DNA of 64,000 nt, taken from positions 331,459-395,458 of the forward strand of contig NZ_CP051185.1 of the NCBI RefSeq assembly GCF_012516315.1, given 5' to 3'. Under the pieces are notes generated by a model, which saw only the letters and a program-made list of their open reading frames with translations, did not search any database and was not told the DNA's origin. Made by a program: the position numbers and the translations under genes. Source of the DNA: Limnospira fusiformis SAG 85.79 (GTDB lineage: Bacteria; Cyanobacteriota; Cyanobacteriia; Cyanobacteriales; Microcoleaceae). Of the stretch, positions 29,126 through 36,951 are shown in pieces (the stretch's first letter is position 1; each line of letters begins with the position of its first letter).

Positions 29126-29647
29126 ATGCTATTTTTATACTGGGTATTGGTGCTGGTAATGCTCCTGGGAGTCATCGGAGCCGTCGTTCCGGGGCTGCCT
29201 GGATCAGGTCTGATTGTTACCGCTATTTTGATTTGGGCTATCTTTGCTGGTTTTTCTGGTATGGGGTGGCCTATTGGTGTGGCGATCGCTGTCCTGCTTT
29301 TAAGTGTCGGTGTTGAGTTCCTCAGTGCTTATCTGGGTGCTAAAAAAGCTGGCGCTAGTAAATGGGGACAAATTGGCGCGATCATTGGCTTATTATTGGG
29401 GTTTTTTGGTCTCTTACCAGCTTTACCTTTTGGCGGACCTTTATTAGGACTGTTAATAGGTCCTTTGGTGGGCGCTTTTGTCGGAGAATTTCTCTATCGT
29501 CAGGATTTGGTCTTGGGTCTGCGGGTGCGCTCCGCTGTTAAGGCGGCGATCGGGATTTTTGTCGGGACCGTCCTCGGTAATTTACTCCAAGGGGTTTTAG
29601 CTTTCGCCTCCGTAATAGTTTTCCTGACCAGCACCTGGCCCTATTGA
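29126..29647 (+). CDS. DUF456 family membrane protein
   Basis: 173-aa integral membrane protein with about five hydrophobic segments, glycine-rich throughout. The N-terminal VLVLVMLLGVIGAVVPGLPG and the internal YLGAKKAGASKWGQIGA followed by small-residue helices are typical of DUF456. Function unknown. It is the last gene of the probable rpaB-ccb-DUF456 transcript. Confidence 0.85.
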   Translation: MLFLYWVLVLVMLLGVIGAVVPGLPGSGLIVTAILIWAIFAGFSGMGWPIGVAIAVLLLSVGVEFLSAYLGAKKAGASKWGQIGAIIGLLLGFFGLLPALPFGGPLLGLLIGPLVGAFVGEFLYRQDLVLGLRVRSAVKAAIGIFVGTVLGNLLQGVLAFASVIVFLTSTWPY

Positions 29648-29699
29648 AACAGAAGACATAGTGAGCGATCGCTTAATCACGGTGAGGGGTGAATCTATT

Positions 29700-30071
29700 A
29701 TGGATCTTGTGTTTGAATCCACTGATGAGTTTAATCAGGACTTAGCTAAATTTAGTCAGGAAGAACAATTAATTATCCTCAAGGAAGTTGAACATTGGCT
29801 TCCCTTATTATTAACTAACTCTAGTCTGCGGAGTAGACGACTTCATCAGTTTTGTCAATTTCATCTCAAAGATAACTACCGTTCTTCCCTATACTCATTT
29901 ATTGTTAACTACTACCTGCGCGTAATTCTCACCATTGACGAAGACCCCCTATTTAATCGCCTGTTAATTACCCTATTTAAAGCCATAGAAAGCCGTCATG
30001 CTGCTACAGCTTATCGACAGGTCGGTAACTCCATATATCAAAAAATAATTGACCACAAGGATAGTTATTGA
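29700..30071 (+). CDS. ParE/RelE-like small protein (toxin-antitoxin candidate, gene 1)
   Basis: About 123 aa from the ATG at 29700, which follows GGTGAGGGGTGAA; an earlier GTG at 29661 would add 13 residues. It starts MDLVFESTDEFNQDLAKF and contains YLRVILTIDEDPLFNRLLI, the pattern of a RelE/ParE-fold small toxin (charged helix, then beta strands). Catalytic residues are not clear. The stop overlaps the next start (TGATG), implying translational coupling. Confidence 0.5.
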   Translation: MDLVFESTDEFNQDLAKFSQEEQLIILKEVEHWLPLLLTNSSLRSRRLHQFCQFHLKDNYRSSLYSFIVNYYLRVILTIDEDPLFNRLLITLFKAIESRHAATAYRQVGNSIYQKIIDHKDSY

Positions 30072-30406
30072 TGTCATCACCATTTCCCCCATTAATTGAC
30101 GATCGCGGTATTATTCGCCAAGCTATGGCAGTTTTTTCCGAACCTCAACAACTGAAATTTTTGGCGGCGATCGCGGAGTTACAAAATCCCCAATCCTATC
30201 AAAATCAATACTTTCCTATGAGTCGCCTCAAGCGATTAAAGGGGACTCACGCTAAGATTTACACCGTAGATATTGACCCGACATCAAAATGGATGTTTTA
30301 CATTGAATATCAAAATGGTAATATCTATTTACGGGAACTTTATAAGCATACCAATAATCAGGCAAAAACCAGCTTGGATATTATTGCAGAAGTCAATGAT
30401 TTCTGA
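30071..30406 (+). CDS. Small RelE-like protein (toxin-antitoxin candidate, gene 2)
   Basis: 111 aa from ATG 30071, overlapping the upstream stop by one base. Its middle (SRLKRLKGTHAKIYTVDIDP, MFYIEYQNGNIYLRELYKHT) resembles the beta-sheet core of RelE/HigB-type RNases. Neither partner has an obvious DNA-binding antitoxin domain, so it is not a standard toxin-antitoxin pair. HIP1 sites are present, so there is no sign of very recent acquisition. Confidence 0.5.
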   Translation: MSSPFPPLIDDRGIIRQAMAVFSEPQQLKFLAAIAELQNPQSYQNQYFPMSRLKRLKGTHAKIYTVDIDPTSKWMFYIEYQNGNIYLRELYKHTNNQAKTSLDIIAEVNDF

Positions 30407-30467
30407 GGTCTAATCATCAGCCGAGACCAGGCTAGGCTGGTCTCTACAGTAACCCATTGATAATTAA

Positions 30468-31067
30468 TTAGGAATTCTGATAATTAACTTGTTGGCGTTG
30501 CAGATTATACATATGGTTAAATAGTTGCCAACAATATTCCTGAGTTAAACCACAGGTAACTGCACCCCGTAAAACTACATTAAAATACCAATCATTGGGG
30601 GCTAATTCTTGGGTGAGTTTATTAATGACCATATAAGTCCGCACGTTTTGATAATCCTTACCCTGAGAATGTACGTCAATCATTTCTGGGCGATATCCGC
30701 CAATATGAACCTGTTTATCCGGGTCAATTTTCACCTCTTCCCGTTCATCAAGGCGATCGCTTAAACGCCAAGGAAGTCGATACAAAACCCCTTCCACAGA
30801 AGAATTAGCATCTTTAACTATATCCAAAGCGCCACAATTGCGCCGCCGGGAATGGCGATAAAACCCCAACCGATAACCCCGTAGAGTAGCAGGTCCGATC
30901 ACATAGGAATGAGTAGGTTCACCTAGAGTCCGTTGCAAATCTACCGGACACATACAGGAACCGTAGGCGAAATAGTAAAAACTCGGTTCAGCATGAGAAG
31001 TTGAGATAAATTTTTCGTCCCACTGAATGGGATCTATAGATTGAATCGTATCTGTGTCAGAGTTCAA
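30468..31067 (-). CDS. Gamma-glutamylcyclotransferase-family protein
   Basis: GGCT/BtrG-like fold protein of about 199 aa. It has the substrate-loop signature YFAYGSCM (family consensus YFAYGSNL), then VIGPATLRGYRLGFYRHSRR and VEGVLYRLP. Such enzymes cyclise gamma-glutamyl amines, but the substrate is unknown. The TTG at 31067 is favoured because GGGAGG sits 8 bases before it. A GTG at 31118 would extend the protein by 17 residues (MHFAKIRGCHLGREEV) without a ribosome binding site. Confidence 0.8.
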   Translation of the reverse strand: MNSDTDTIQSIDPIQWDEKFISTSHAEPSFYYFAYGSCMCPVDLQRTLGEPTHSYVIGPATLRGYRLGFYRHSRRRNCGALDIVKDANSSVEGVLYRLPWRLSDRLDEREEVKIDPDKQVHIGGYRPEMIDVHSQGKDYQNVRTYMVINKLTQELAPNDWYFNVVLRGAVTCGLTQEYCWQLFNHMYNLQRQQVNYQNS

Positions 31068-31129
31068 TGTTACTTCCTCCCGTCCTAGGTGACACCCCCT
31101 TATTTTAGCAAAATGCACTCATGTTCATG

Positions 31130-31186
31130 TATAGCAAGTCACTATTTTTGAGCGGGAATATACTAGATCATAGTGATTTTGCTATA
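31130..31186. repeat. Inverted-repeat element upstream of mgtE
   Basis: TATAGCAAGTCACTA (31130-31144) and TAGTGATTTTGCTATA (31171-31186) are inverted copies with a one-base indel, flanking 26 bp. The 57-bp unit is either a miniature element (its ATAGC ends recall the 103-bp element) or a leader hairpin of mgtE. No match to a known Mg2+ riboswitch was recognised. Confidence 0.6.
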
Positions 31187-31226
31187 TCCTTAATACTGTA
31201 GTTAATTATTCCCAGGAGCTAAAACT

Positions 31227-32606
31227 ATGCAGGAGATTGAGGAAAAGAGTTCCCGGAGTGAATTGCGAGCCATTGTTAGGGAACAATTGCGACTGTTATT
31301 AGAAGATCGCAACTGGGAAGGTGTTAAAACTCTATTATTGCCAGTGCAGCCTGTCGATATTGCTGAGGCAATAGATGGGTTGCCCAAAGCCATGCAATTG
31401 ACTGCTTTTCGTTTACTCTCTAAAGCAGAAGCCGTAGAAGTTTATGAACACCTTTCTACAGATATTCAACAGTCTTTAATTGAGGAGTTTCGAGATTCCG
31501 AATTATTAGAGATTGTCAATAGTATGGCTCCCGACGATCGCGCGGGTTTATTTGATGAATTACCCCCTCGGTTAGTGCGGCGGGTTCTCGCCCAACTCTC
31601 ACCCGAAGAACGTAAAGCCACCTCTCAGTTATTAGGTTATCAGGCGGGAACAGCCGGCCGTCTCATGACCCCTGAATATATCGCTTTGAGGTACAATTTA
31701 ACCATTAAAGAGGCATCCGATCGCATTAGACAATTAGCACGCGATCGCGAAGTGAGTTATTATGTCTATGTAGTTGATGAACAGCGGCGGTTAATGGGAG
31801 TCGCTTCTCTGCGGGATGTATTATTAGCTGACCTTGATCAATTCCTCGGTGATATCATTAATCCTGATGTGGTTTTTGCCCAAACAGATACAGACCAGGA
31901 AGAAGTCGCCCGTTCCATTCAACGTTATGATTTAGTGGCTTTACCTGTGGTCGATCGCGATCATACCTTAGTCGGAGTCGTAACCGTAGATGATGCGATC
32001 GATATTTTGCAAAAGGAAGCCACCGAAGATATTTATATTATGGGTGCTGTCAGGTCTGAGGGGGAAAGCTATTTCCAATCCAATTTAGCCACCATTACCC
32101 GTAAACGTATCCCCTGGCTATTCATTTTGTTAATCACCAACGCCTTAACTATTTTGGTGATGAGCAATTTTGAAGCCGTCCTTGATGAGGTCGTCGCTTT
32201 AGCCTTTTTTACCCCTCTGTTAATTGATGCGGGTGGGAATGTCGGAGCCCAGTCTTCTACCGTCGTCATTCGCGGGTTAAGTACCGAAGAATTGAAATAT
32301 AAAAAACCCCTTTGGGTGATTATACGCGAGTCCATGACTGGCGGACTTTTGGGGATTTTATTAGGGGTGGTAGTAATTGGGATGGTGTTTGTCTTTTTAG
32401 GACAAATTGAAATCGGTTTAACCGTCGGGATTAGTTTACTTTGTATTACTATTATTGCCGCCACCGCCGGGGCGGGATTACCCTTTCTGTTTCATTCCTT
32501 TGGGTTAGATCCCGCCTTGATGTCCTCTCCTTTTATTACCACCATTGTCGATATTTTGGGGATCTGGATTTATTTAAGTACCGCCAAATTACTCCTCGGT
32601 CTTTAA
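31227..32606 (+). CDS. mgtE: Magnesium transporter MgtE
   Basis: 459-aa Mg2+ channel/transporter. It has an N-terminal superhelical MgtE_N domain (about 20-125), two CBS domains (about 130-255, with YVYVVDEQRRLMGVASLRD and DLVALPVVDRDHTLVGVVTV), and five membrane helices in the last 190 residues, with FFTPLLIDAGGNVGAQSST lining the pore region. AGGAG at 31212-31216 precedes the ATG. The 3' end overlaps the convergent obg gene by 18 bp. Confidence 0.96.
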   Translation: MQEIEEKSSRSELRAIVREQLRLLLEDRNWEGVKTLLLPVQPVDIAEAIDGLPKAMQLTAFRLLSKAEAVEVYEHLSTDIQQSLIEEFRDSELLEIVNSMAPDDRAGLFDELPPRLVRRVLAQLSPEERKATSQLLGYQAGTAGRLMTPEYIALRYNLTIKEASDRIRQLARDREVSYYVYVVDEQRRLMGVASLRDVLLADLDQFLGDIINPDVVFAQTDTDQEEVARSIQRYDLVALPVVDRDHTLVGVVTVDDAIDILQKEATEDIYIMGAVRSEGESYFQSNLATITRKRIPWLFILLITNALTILVMSNFEAVLDEVVALAFFTPLLIDAGGNVGAQSSTVVIRGLSTEELKYKKPLWVIIRESMTGGLLGILLGVVVIGMVFVFLGQIEIGLTVGISLLCITIIAATAGAGLPFLFHSFGLDPALMSSPFITTIVDILGIWIYLSTAKLLLGL

Positions 32607-33599
32607 GTCATCCAAAAATCGCCAAACTTCCTGTAAAAGTGCCTCCAAACCAATGCGGGCTACCGCCGAAATAAGGAACACTCGAACCCCGGCGATCGCC
32701 TCAAGTTGAGAAGCGATCGCCTTACTTCTTTCCTCCGAGTCCCCCGCCGCATCAATTTTGTTAATCGCCAGAATTTGCCGCCGCCTTTCCAAACCTCGCC
32801 CATAGGCGATTAACTCCTGTTGAATAATTTGATAATTAGCGATCGGGTCTGTGTCGGTAATATCAATCATGTGTAGGAGAATGCGGGTTCTTTCTATATG
32901 GCGCAAAAACTCATGACCTAGTCCAGTCCCTCGGTGTGCGCCTTCAATCAATCCCGGAATATCCGCAAATACCGTCCCATCTCCCGTCGGTTTACGGACT
33001 ACTCCCAGATTAGGAATTAGGGTAGTAAAAGGATAATCTGCCACCTTGGGACGGGCGGAAGATACTGCCGAAATCAGAGTTGATTTTCCCGCATTCGGTA
33101 AACCAATAATCCCCACTTCTGCCAACAATTTTAACTCTAGTCGTAGTCGCCGACTTTCTCCTGGTAGTCCCGGTAAAGCATAATCAGGGGCGCGGTTTTG
33201 GTTACTGAGAAAATGACTATTTCCCAAACCGCCTTTACCCCCAGCCGCCACGCAAAATTCCTGATTAGGGGTGACTAAATCCACCATCAGCTCTAAGGTA
33301 TTGGCATCATAGACCACTGTACCACAGGGGACCTCGATAATGCGATCGCTTCCCGATGCCCCCGTTTTATTTTTCGGGCCGCCTCGTTTGCCATCATCAG
33401 CTTTAAAGCGACGGTTATACTGGAAGTCCAGGAGAGTTTGCAAGTCTTCCACCGCTTTCAGGATCACAGACCCCCCTCGGCCCCCATTGCCTCCCGCCGG
33501 ACCTCCAGCCGGGACGTATTTTTCCCGGCGAAAGGCAACTATGCCATCTCCCCCTTTTCCCGCTTCTACTTCAATTTCAGTGCGATCAATAAACTGCAT
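32589..33599 (-). CDS. obgE: GTPase Obg/CgtA
   Basis: 336-aa ribosome-associated GTPase. The Obg-fold N-terminus is glycine-rich (AGKGGDGIVAFRREKYVPAG and GGNGGRGGSVI). The G domain has G1 GLPNAGKST (about 166-174), G3 DIPGLIEGAHRG and G4 NKID. There is no long C-terminal extension. It lies 20 bp downstream of the psb32 gene on the same strand, so the two may be co-transcribed. Confidence 0.96.
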   Translation of the reverse strand: MQFIDRTEIEVEAGKGGDGIVAFRREKYVPAGGPAGGNGGRGGSVILKAVEDLQTLLDFQYNRRFKADDGKRGGPKNKTGASGSDRIIEVPCGTVVYDANTLELMVDLVTPNQEFCVAAGGKGGLGNSHFLSNQNRAPDYALPGLPGESRRLRLELKLLAEVGIIGLPNAGKSTLISAVSSARPKVADYPFTTLIPNLGVVRKPTGDGTVFADIPGLIEGAHRGTGLGHEFLRHIERTRILLHMIDITDTDPIANYQIIQQELIAYGRGLERRRQILAINKIDAAGDSEERSKAIASQLEAIAGVRVFLISAVARIGLEALLQEVWRFLDDLKTEE

Positions 33600-33619
33600 C
33601 GATTTAAATCAGCCCATTT

Positions 33620-34324
33620 TTAAGGCCGTTGAAGGTAATAATAAGTCGCCATAGGTGCGACTGTGGCAATTACTAGGACTACCACAACTAAGATCGTCGC
33701 ACTTTTGTCGTCGGTTTCTTCAGCCGATTTAAATGTACTCCCCACTTGCAGATTTTCCAGGAGTTTAGGTGCGCCGGGATCTCCTTGTCCTGAGAGGACT
33801 TTGACTATACGATCCGTGGCCGCCAGGAAGGCTTCATTATACTTCTCACCTTCTCGCAGGGGGACTTGTAGGGTTTCGTTGGCAACACTCTCGGCGATCT
33901 CAGGAGTTAGCAACTCTTTTACTTTGTCTCCGGTATGGATGGCGCTATTATTGGTTTGGGTATCCACCATCAACAGAGTTTGATTAGCGGCCTCTTCTGC
34001 GGTGGGAAACCATTTCTCAAACAACTGATCTGTAAAACTTTGGGCTGTTTCTCCGTAGTCCAGGCGGCGGATCGTCACTAACCGGACCTCATACCCCGTC
34101 TCGGCTAGTTTCTCCAGGTTTTGGTTAATTCTGCCTTCGGTAGCGCGACTGAGAATATCCTCATCATCAATAATCCAAGTGCGATCGCCAGTTTTCAAGT
34201 CTGGCATTTGATAAACTCCTGTAGCCATAGCTGGCGCAGTGGACAATAGCAATACCATCACTATTGCTATCATTCCCGCCAACAAATGCCACCATTTTGA
34301 CATGACGTTAAGCTGTTGATTCAT
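33620..34324 (-). CDS. psb32: TPM-domain protein, Psb32-like
   Basis: 234 aa. An N-terminal signal peptide (KWWHLLAGMIAIVMVLLLST...AMA) is followed by a TPM domain (about 45-185, WIIDDEDILSRATEGRINQN, LMVDTQTNNSAIHTGDKV) and a C-terminal membrane helix (ATILVVVVLVIATVAPMATY). This architecture matches Psb32, the thylakoid protein protecting and repairing photosystem II in Synechocystis. Located in the lumen, anchored by its C-terminus. Confidence 0.87.
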   Translation of the reverse strand: MNQQLNVMSKWWHLLAGMIAIVMVLLLSTAPAMATGVYQMPDLKTGDRTWIIDDEDILSRATEGRINQNLEKLAETGYEVRLVTIRRLDYGETAQSFTDQLFEKWFPTAEEAANQTLLMVDTQTNNSAIHTGDKVKELLTPEIAESVANETLQVPLREGEKYNEAFLAATDRIVKVLSGQGDPGAPKLLENLQVGSTFKSAEETDDKSATILVVVVLVIATVAPMATYYYLQRP

Positions 34325-34466
34325 AGGGCTATACTAATTTCTGTATTATTAGACCCCACTTTATCGCAAATTTTGCATTAGCGATCGCTATACTTTCACA
34401 TTAGTTAATCCTACCTATAACCCCTCACCCTCACCAGATGATCACCCGGAAACCACCCTCCAACTC

Positions 34467-35879
34467 TCAGATTTCAGGTAGACCCCTCATTGAACCCTTC
34501 CATATATATTGTTTAAAGACCGGAGATAAACGGAACATCATTGTACCATTTTCCATGGTTTTTAGCAAGCATCGTCTCTGCAAAGATTGTAAACCTTTGA
34601 TGATCTCCGTCGAGGATAGGGATAATTTTTCGGTTAACTGCGATCGCGACAGGGGACGGTCAACTTGGCTTAACTGTAAGGCGATCGCTTTTTCCATGGA
34701 AGATAATCGCTCGAAAACTTCTCCTAATTGACTACTCATTAATTCCGTGATTACCGGGGTGTCTTCTGCCAAAAACTCCGAGACTTTACCGCAAAACATA
34801 TTCCTAATTAAATAGCAAATATCTTCCAAATAGACTGGATGACCTTCGTATATTTCGATTAAATTTGACCAGCTTTCTCGGTCTGATAATTGCAGGCTCT
34901 CTAAAATGTCTACACTATTCAAGCCGGATAAAGTTAAGGATTTGATAGGATATAGGTCATTATTGAGGGATAATAACATTTCTTGGGATTGTTCTTGGCT
35001 GATGACAATAATGCTGCTTTTATGTTCAATTTGTGCGATCGTCCTCAAAAATTGGCTATAGTTTTTATATGGTTTTTGGTATTGTCCCGCCAACTTGCCG
35101 CTGATAAATAGTTCTTGTAAATCATCAAGTATTAGCAAGCATTTTTGTTGTATTAACAGATTAATCAGGTCATGGATTTGATAATCTTTGGGGCTGGATT
35201 CCTTATTAAATTTAGTTAAAATATCATTAGCAATAGGCGTTAAATGTGGTGACAGTTTTAGATTTTTCCAACTCACCACCTCAAAATTATCTTTATGGCG
35301 ATCGACTAATTTTTTGACTAGGGTAGTTTTGCCAATTCCCGCTATTCCCACCACTGATATTAAGGGGATACTTTCATCAATTAACCAACGGGATAGGGTA
35401 TCTATTTCATCAGTGCGATCGCCAAATTTCCAGATTTTAGGTGCCATGGTTAAATCGTGGCATATTTTTTGGGGTGGCGGTGGTTGGGGAGTAGCGATCG
35501 CTTGTTCTTCCTGTTCAGAATTGCCATTCGGATAATAAGGACACAAAGTCACATTATTGTTATTAAAGCCAAATATTTGGGAATTTATTGCCCTTTCCAG
35601 AGTCCAACAAAAATTGGATTTTTTAATATCCTCGTTAAGCTGTTGAGATAAAATCTTAAATAATTTACGGCTAACATCTCCGATATAGTTTTCATTGTAG
35701 CCATCATTCCCGATATCTTCCGCGATATCCTTGTAAGTCTTCCCTGTCAACAGTCCTTGAATGATCGACTTTTGTAGGTCGTCTAGGTGTTCTCCCGTCT
35801 GTTGTGACACCAACCTATCCACAAATTGTAACAATTCCGTTATATCCATAAACTTAGGCTTGGTAAGGGTTTCAGCCAT
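34467..35879 (-). CDS. STAND (NB-ARC-like) NTPase with N-terminal HTH-like region
   Basis: 470 aa. Residues about 12-90 form a helical domain with an HTH-like stretch (LLTGKTYKDIAEDIGNDGYN, then YIGDVSRKLFKIL), common at the N-terminus of cyanobacterial STAND proteins. A Pro/Gln linker (130-138) follows, then an NTPase with Walker A GIAGIGKTT (178-186) and Walker B CLLILDDLQEL (247-257). A C-terminal winged helix (SRSQLTEKLSLSSTEIIKGL) comes last. No WD40, TPR or effector domain follows, so the ligand sensor is missing or separate. It is divergent from the operon 36147-38439 across a 267-bp gap containing paired palindromes, suggesting it regulates that operon (inference). Confidence 0.82.
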   Translation of the reverse strand: MAETLTKPKFMDITELLQFVDRLVSQQTGEHLDDLQKSIIQGLLTGKTYKDIAEDIGNDGYNENYIGDVSRKLFKILSQQLNEDIKKSNFCWTLERAINSQIFGFNNNNVTLCPYYPNGNSEQEEQAIATPQPPPPQKICHDLTMAPKIWKFGDRTDEIDTLSRWLIDESIPLISVVGIAGIGKTTLVKKLVDRHKDNFEVVSWKNLKLSPHLTPIANDILTKFNKESSPKDYQIHDLINLLIQQKCLLILDDLQELFISGKLAGQYQKPYKNYSQFLRTIAQIEHKSSIIVISQEQSQEMLLSLNNDLYPIKSLTLSGLNSVDILESLQLSDRESWSNLIEIYEGHPVYLEDICYLIRNMFCGKVSEFLAEDTPVITELMSSQLGEVFERLSSMEKAIALQLSQVDRPLSRSQLTEKLSLSSTEIIKGLQSLQRRCLLKTMENGTMMFRLSPVFKQYIWKGSMRGLPEI

Positions 35880-35897
35880 TATAACTCAGTTCTGAAT

Positions 35898-35972
35898 CAG
35901 AAAATCAGGTTTTTTCTGGCATTCGTTTGACATTTTGTCACAAAATTGACCAGAAAATCTGTTTTTTTCTGG
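35898..35972. promoter_or_regulatory. Pair of near-identical 22-bp palindromes (operator candidate)
   Basis: 35898-35919 and 35951-35972 both run CAGAAAATC...TTTTTTCTGG and differ at only 2 of 22 positions. Each is an inverted repeat (CAGAAAA / TTTTCTG). They are 53 bp apart start to start, close to five helical turns. A third inverted repeat, TTTTG-TCA-CAAAA, lies between them (35933-35945). They sit 19 bp upstream of the STAND NTPase start and within the divergent control region. Confidence 0.65.
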
Positions 35973-36146
35973 TTGCAGGGGTCAGGCGATCGGCTCTATA
36001 GTTAGGGAGAACTAAACTTTAAAGGAGTGTAATTCTTTCGATAGCGATCGATTATGGCGATCGTAGCTTTTTGTATGTAACCACACTATGGCCATATTGG
36101 TATATGGTTTACCTCATTACCGATACTCTTTCCAAGTCATGGACTT

Positions 36147-36545
36147 ATGTTTATAAAATCTACCAACTCTTCGGTAAATTTAACCAGTCGCCAAAAATTC
36201 AAAAAAAACTTGGCAACTCTTCTAATCGCTTGCCTAATTTTGTGGACTCCGGTTCTAGTGGGACTCACATTCAAATACCAAACTTCCTGTCCTAGTCCAC
36301 TGCTGACCTGGAGTCAACAGGCGAAACAATTATCAAAAGATTGTCAATCACAACTTAGCAATCATCAGGAAACTCAAAATTCAAACAAGGATAAGCCAGA
36401 GAATCCAATTAATCCCGATATTGCTGGTTTGATTATCGGAACTGCTACAGGGGCAGTAGTAACTGCTTTAGGAGCGCCAGTCGTCGCCGTAGCTGCTGCC
36501 GCTGTAGGTGCATGGTTTATTATCAGAACCATATTAAATAAATGA
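36147..36545 (+). CDS. Small two-helix membrane protein, peptide/bacteriocin-like tail
   Basis: 132 aa, no family recognised. A basic N-terminus (RQKFKKN) precedes a membrane helix (ATLLIACLILWTPVLVGLTF). A polar linker (about 47-92, rich in Gln, Asn, Ser, Lys) follows. The glycine/alanine-rich C-terminus (IAGLIIGTATGAVVTALGAP, then AAAAVGAWFIIRTIL) resembles glycine-zipper or bacteriocin-type helices. ATG 36147 lacks a good Shine-Dalgarno and follows a leader of at least 100 bp. First gene of a tight operon. Confidence 0.6.
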   Translation: MFIKSTNSSVNLTSRQKFKKNLATLLIACLILWTPVLVGLTFKYQTSCPSPLLTWSQQAKQLSKDCQSQLSNHQETQNSNKDKPENPINPDIAGLIIGTATGAVVTALGAPVVAVAAAAVGAWFIIRTILNK

Positions 36546-36599
36546 CACCGGTGATTTTTTTCAAAATTTTTGAATCAACTAATTGAGGAGAATAATTAT

Positions 36600-36935
36600 A
36601 TGTCTGAACATGAAAAACAAGTCGCTCAATCAGCAACTTGGATCGATGTACTTCCCGCAGGACATATCCTGGTTGTCGGATTAGTAATTATTTTAGGGAT
36701 AGCAACAATTATATTGTTTTCAGGTGAGAGTGGCATCAATATCTGCATTTTTGGGGATTGTGGTAGCCATATTACTTATGATATTACTTCTGGCGGAGGT
36801 GGTGTGATCGATAAACTCTTGCCTGTTGCCGCAGCAGGTGGAACAGTCATCGTTTTGACTACAATGTTTGGAATGTCTATTCTTCCTGCTGTTGGCGTTG
36901 CTGCCATTGCTTTTGTCATCGTCAATTTACTCTAG
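36600..36935 (+). CDS. Small glycine-rich membrane protein
   Basis: 111 aa from ATG 36600, set by a strong GAGGAG at 36584-36589; an in-frame TTG at 36570 would place that site inside the gene. There are two hydrophobic segments: HILVVGLVIILGIATIILFS, and a long Ala/Gly/Val-rich stretch over the last 40 residues (LLPVAAAGGTVIVLTTMFGM...). The loop between them contains two Cys (INICIFGDCGSH) that could form a disulfide. No family recognised. 16 bp separate it from the ABC exporter, so it may be a substrate or an accessory subunit. Confidence 0.62.
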   Translation: MSEHEKQVAQSATWIDVLPAGHILVVGLVIILGIATIILFSGESGINICIFGDCGSHITYDITSGGGGVIDKLLPVAAAGGTVIVLTTMFGMSILPAVGVAAIAFVIVNLL

Positions 36936-36951
36936 CTTTTAGAAAATTTCC

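Noticed and set aside
36053..36079. Eight-codon leader peptide MAIVAFCM in the 5' region of the exporter operon
   Set aside because: AAAGGAG lies about 25 bp before it, too far for a normal ribosome binding site; chance occurrence is likely.
36071..36295. 74-codon plus-strand frame overlapping the first gene of the exporter operon
   Set aside because: Composition is unlike a protein and it overlaps the better-supported membrane-protein frame.
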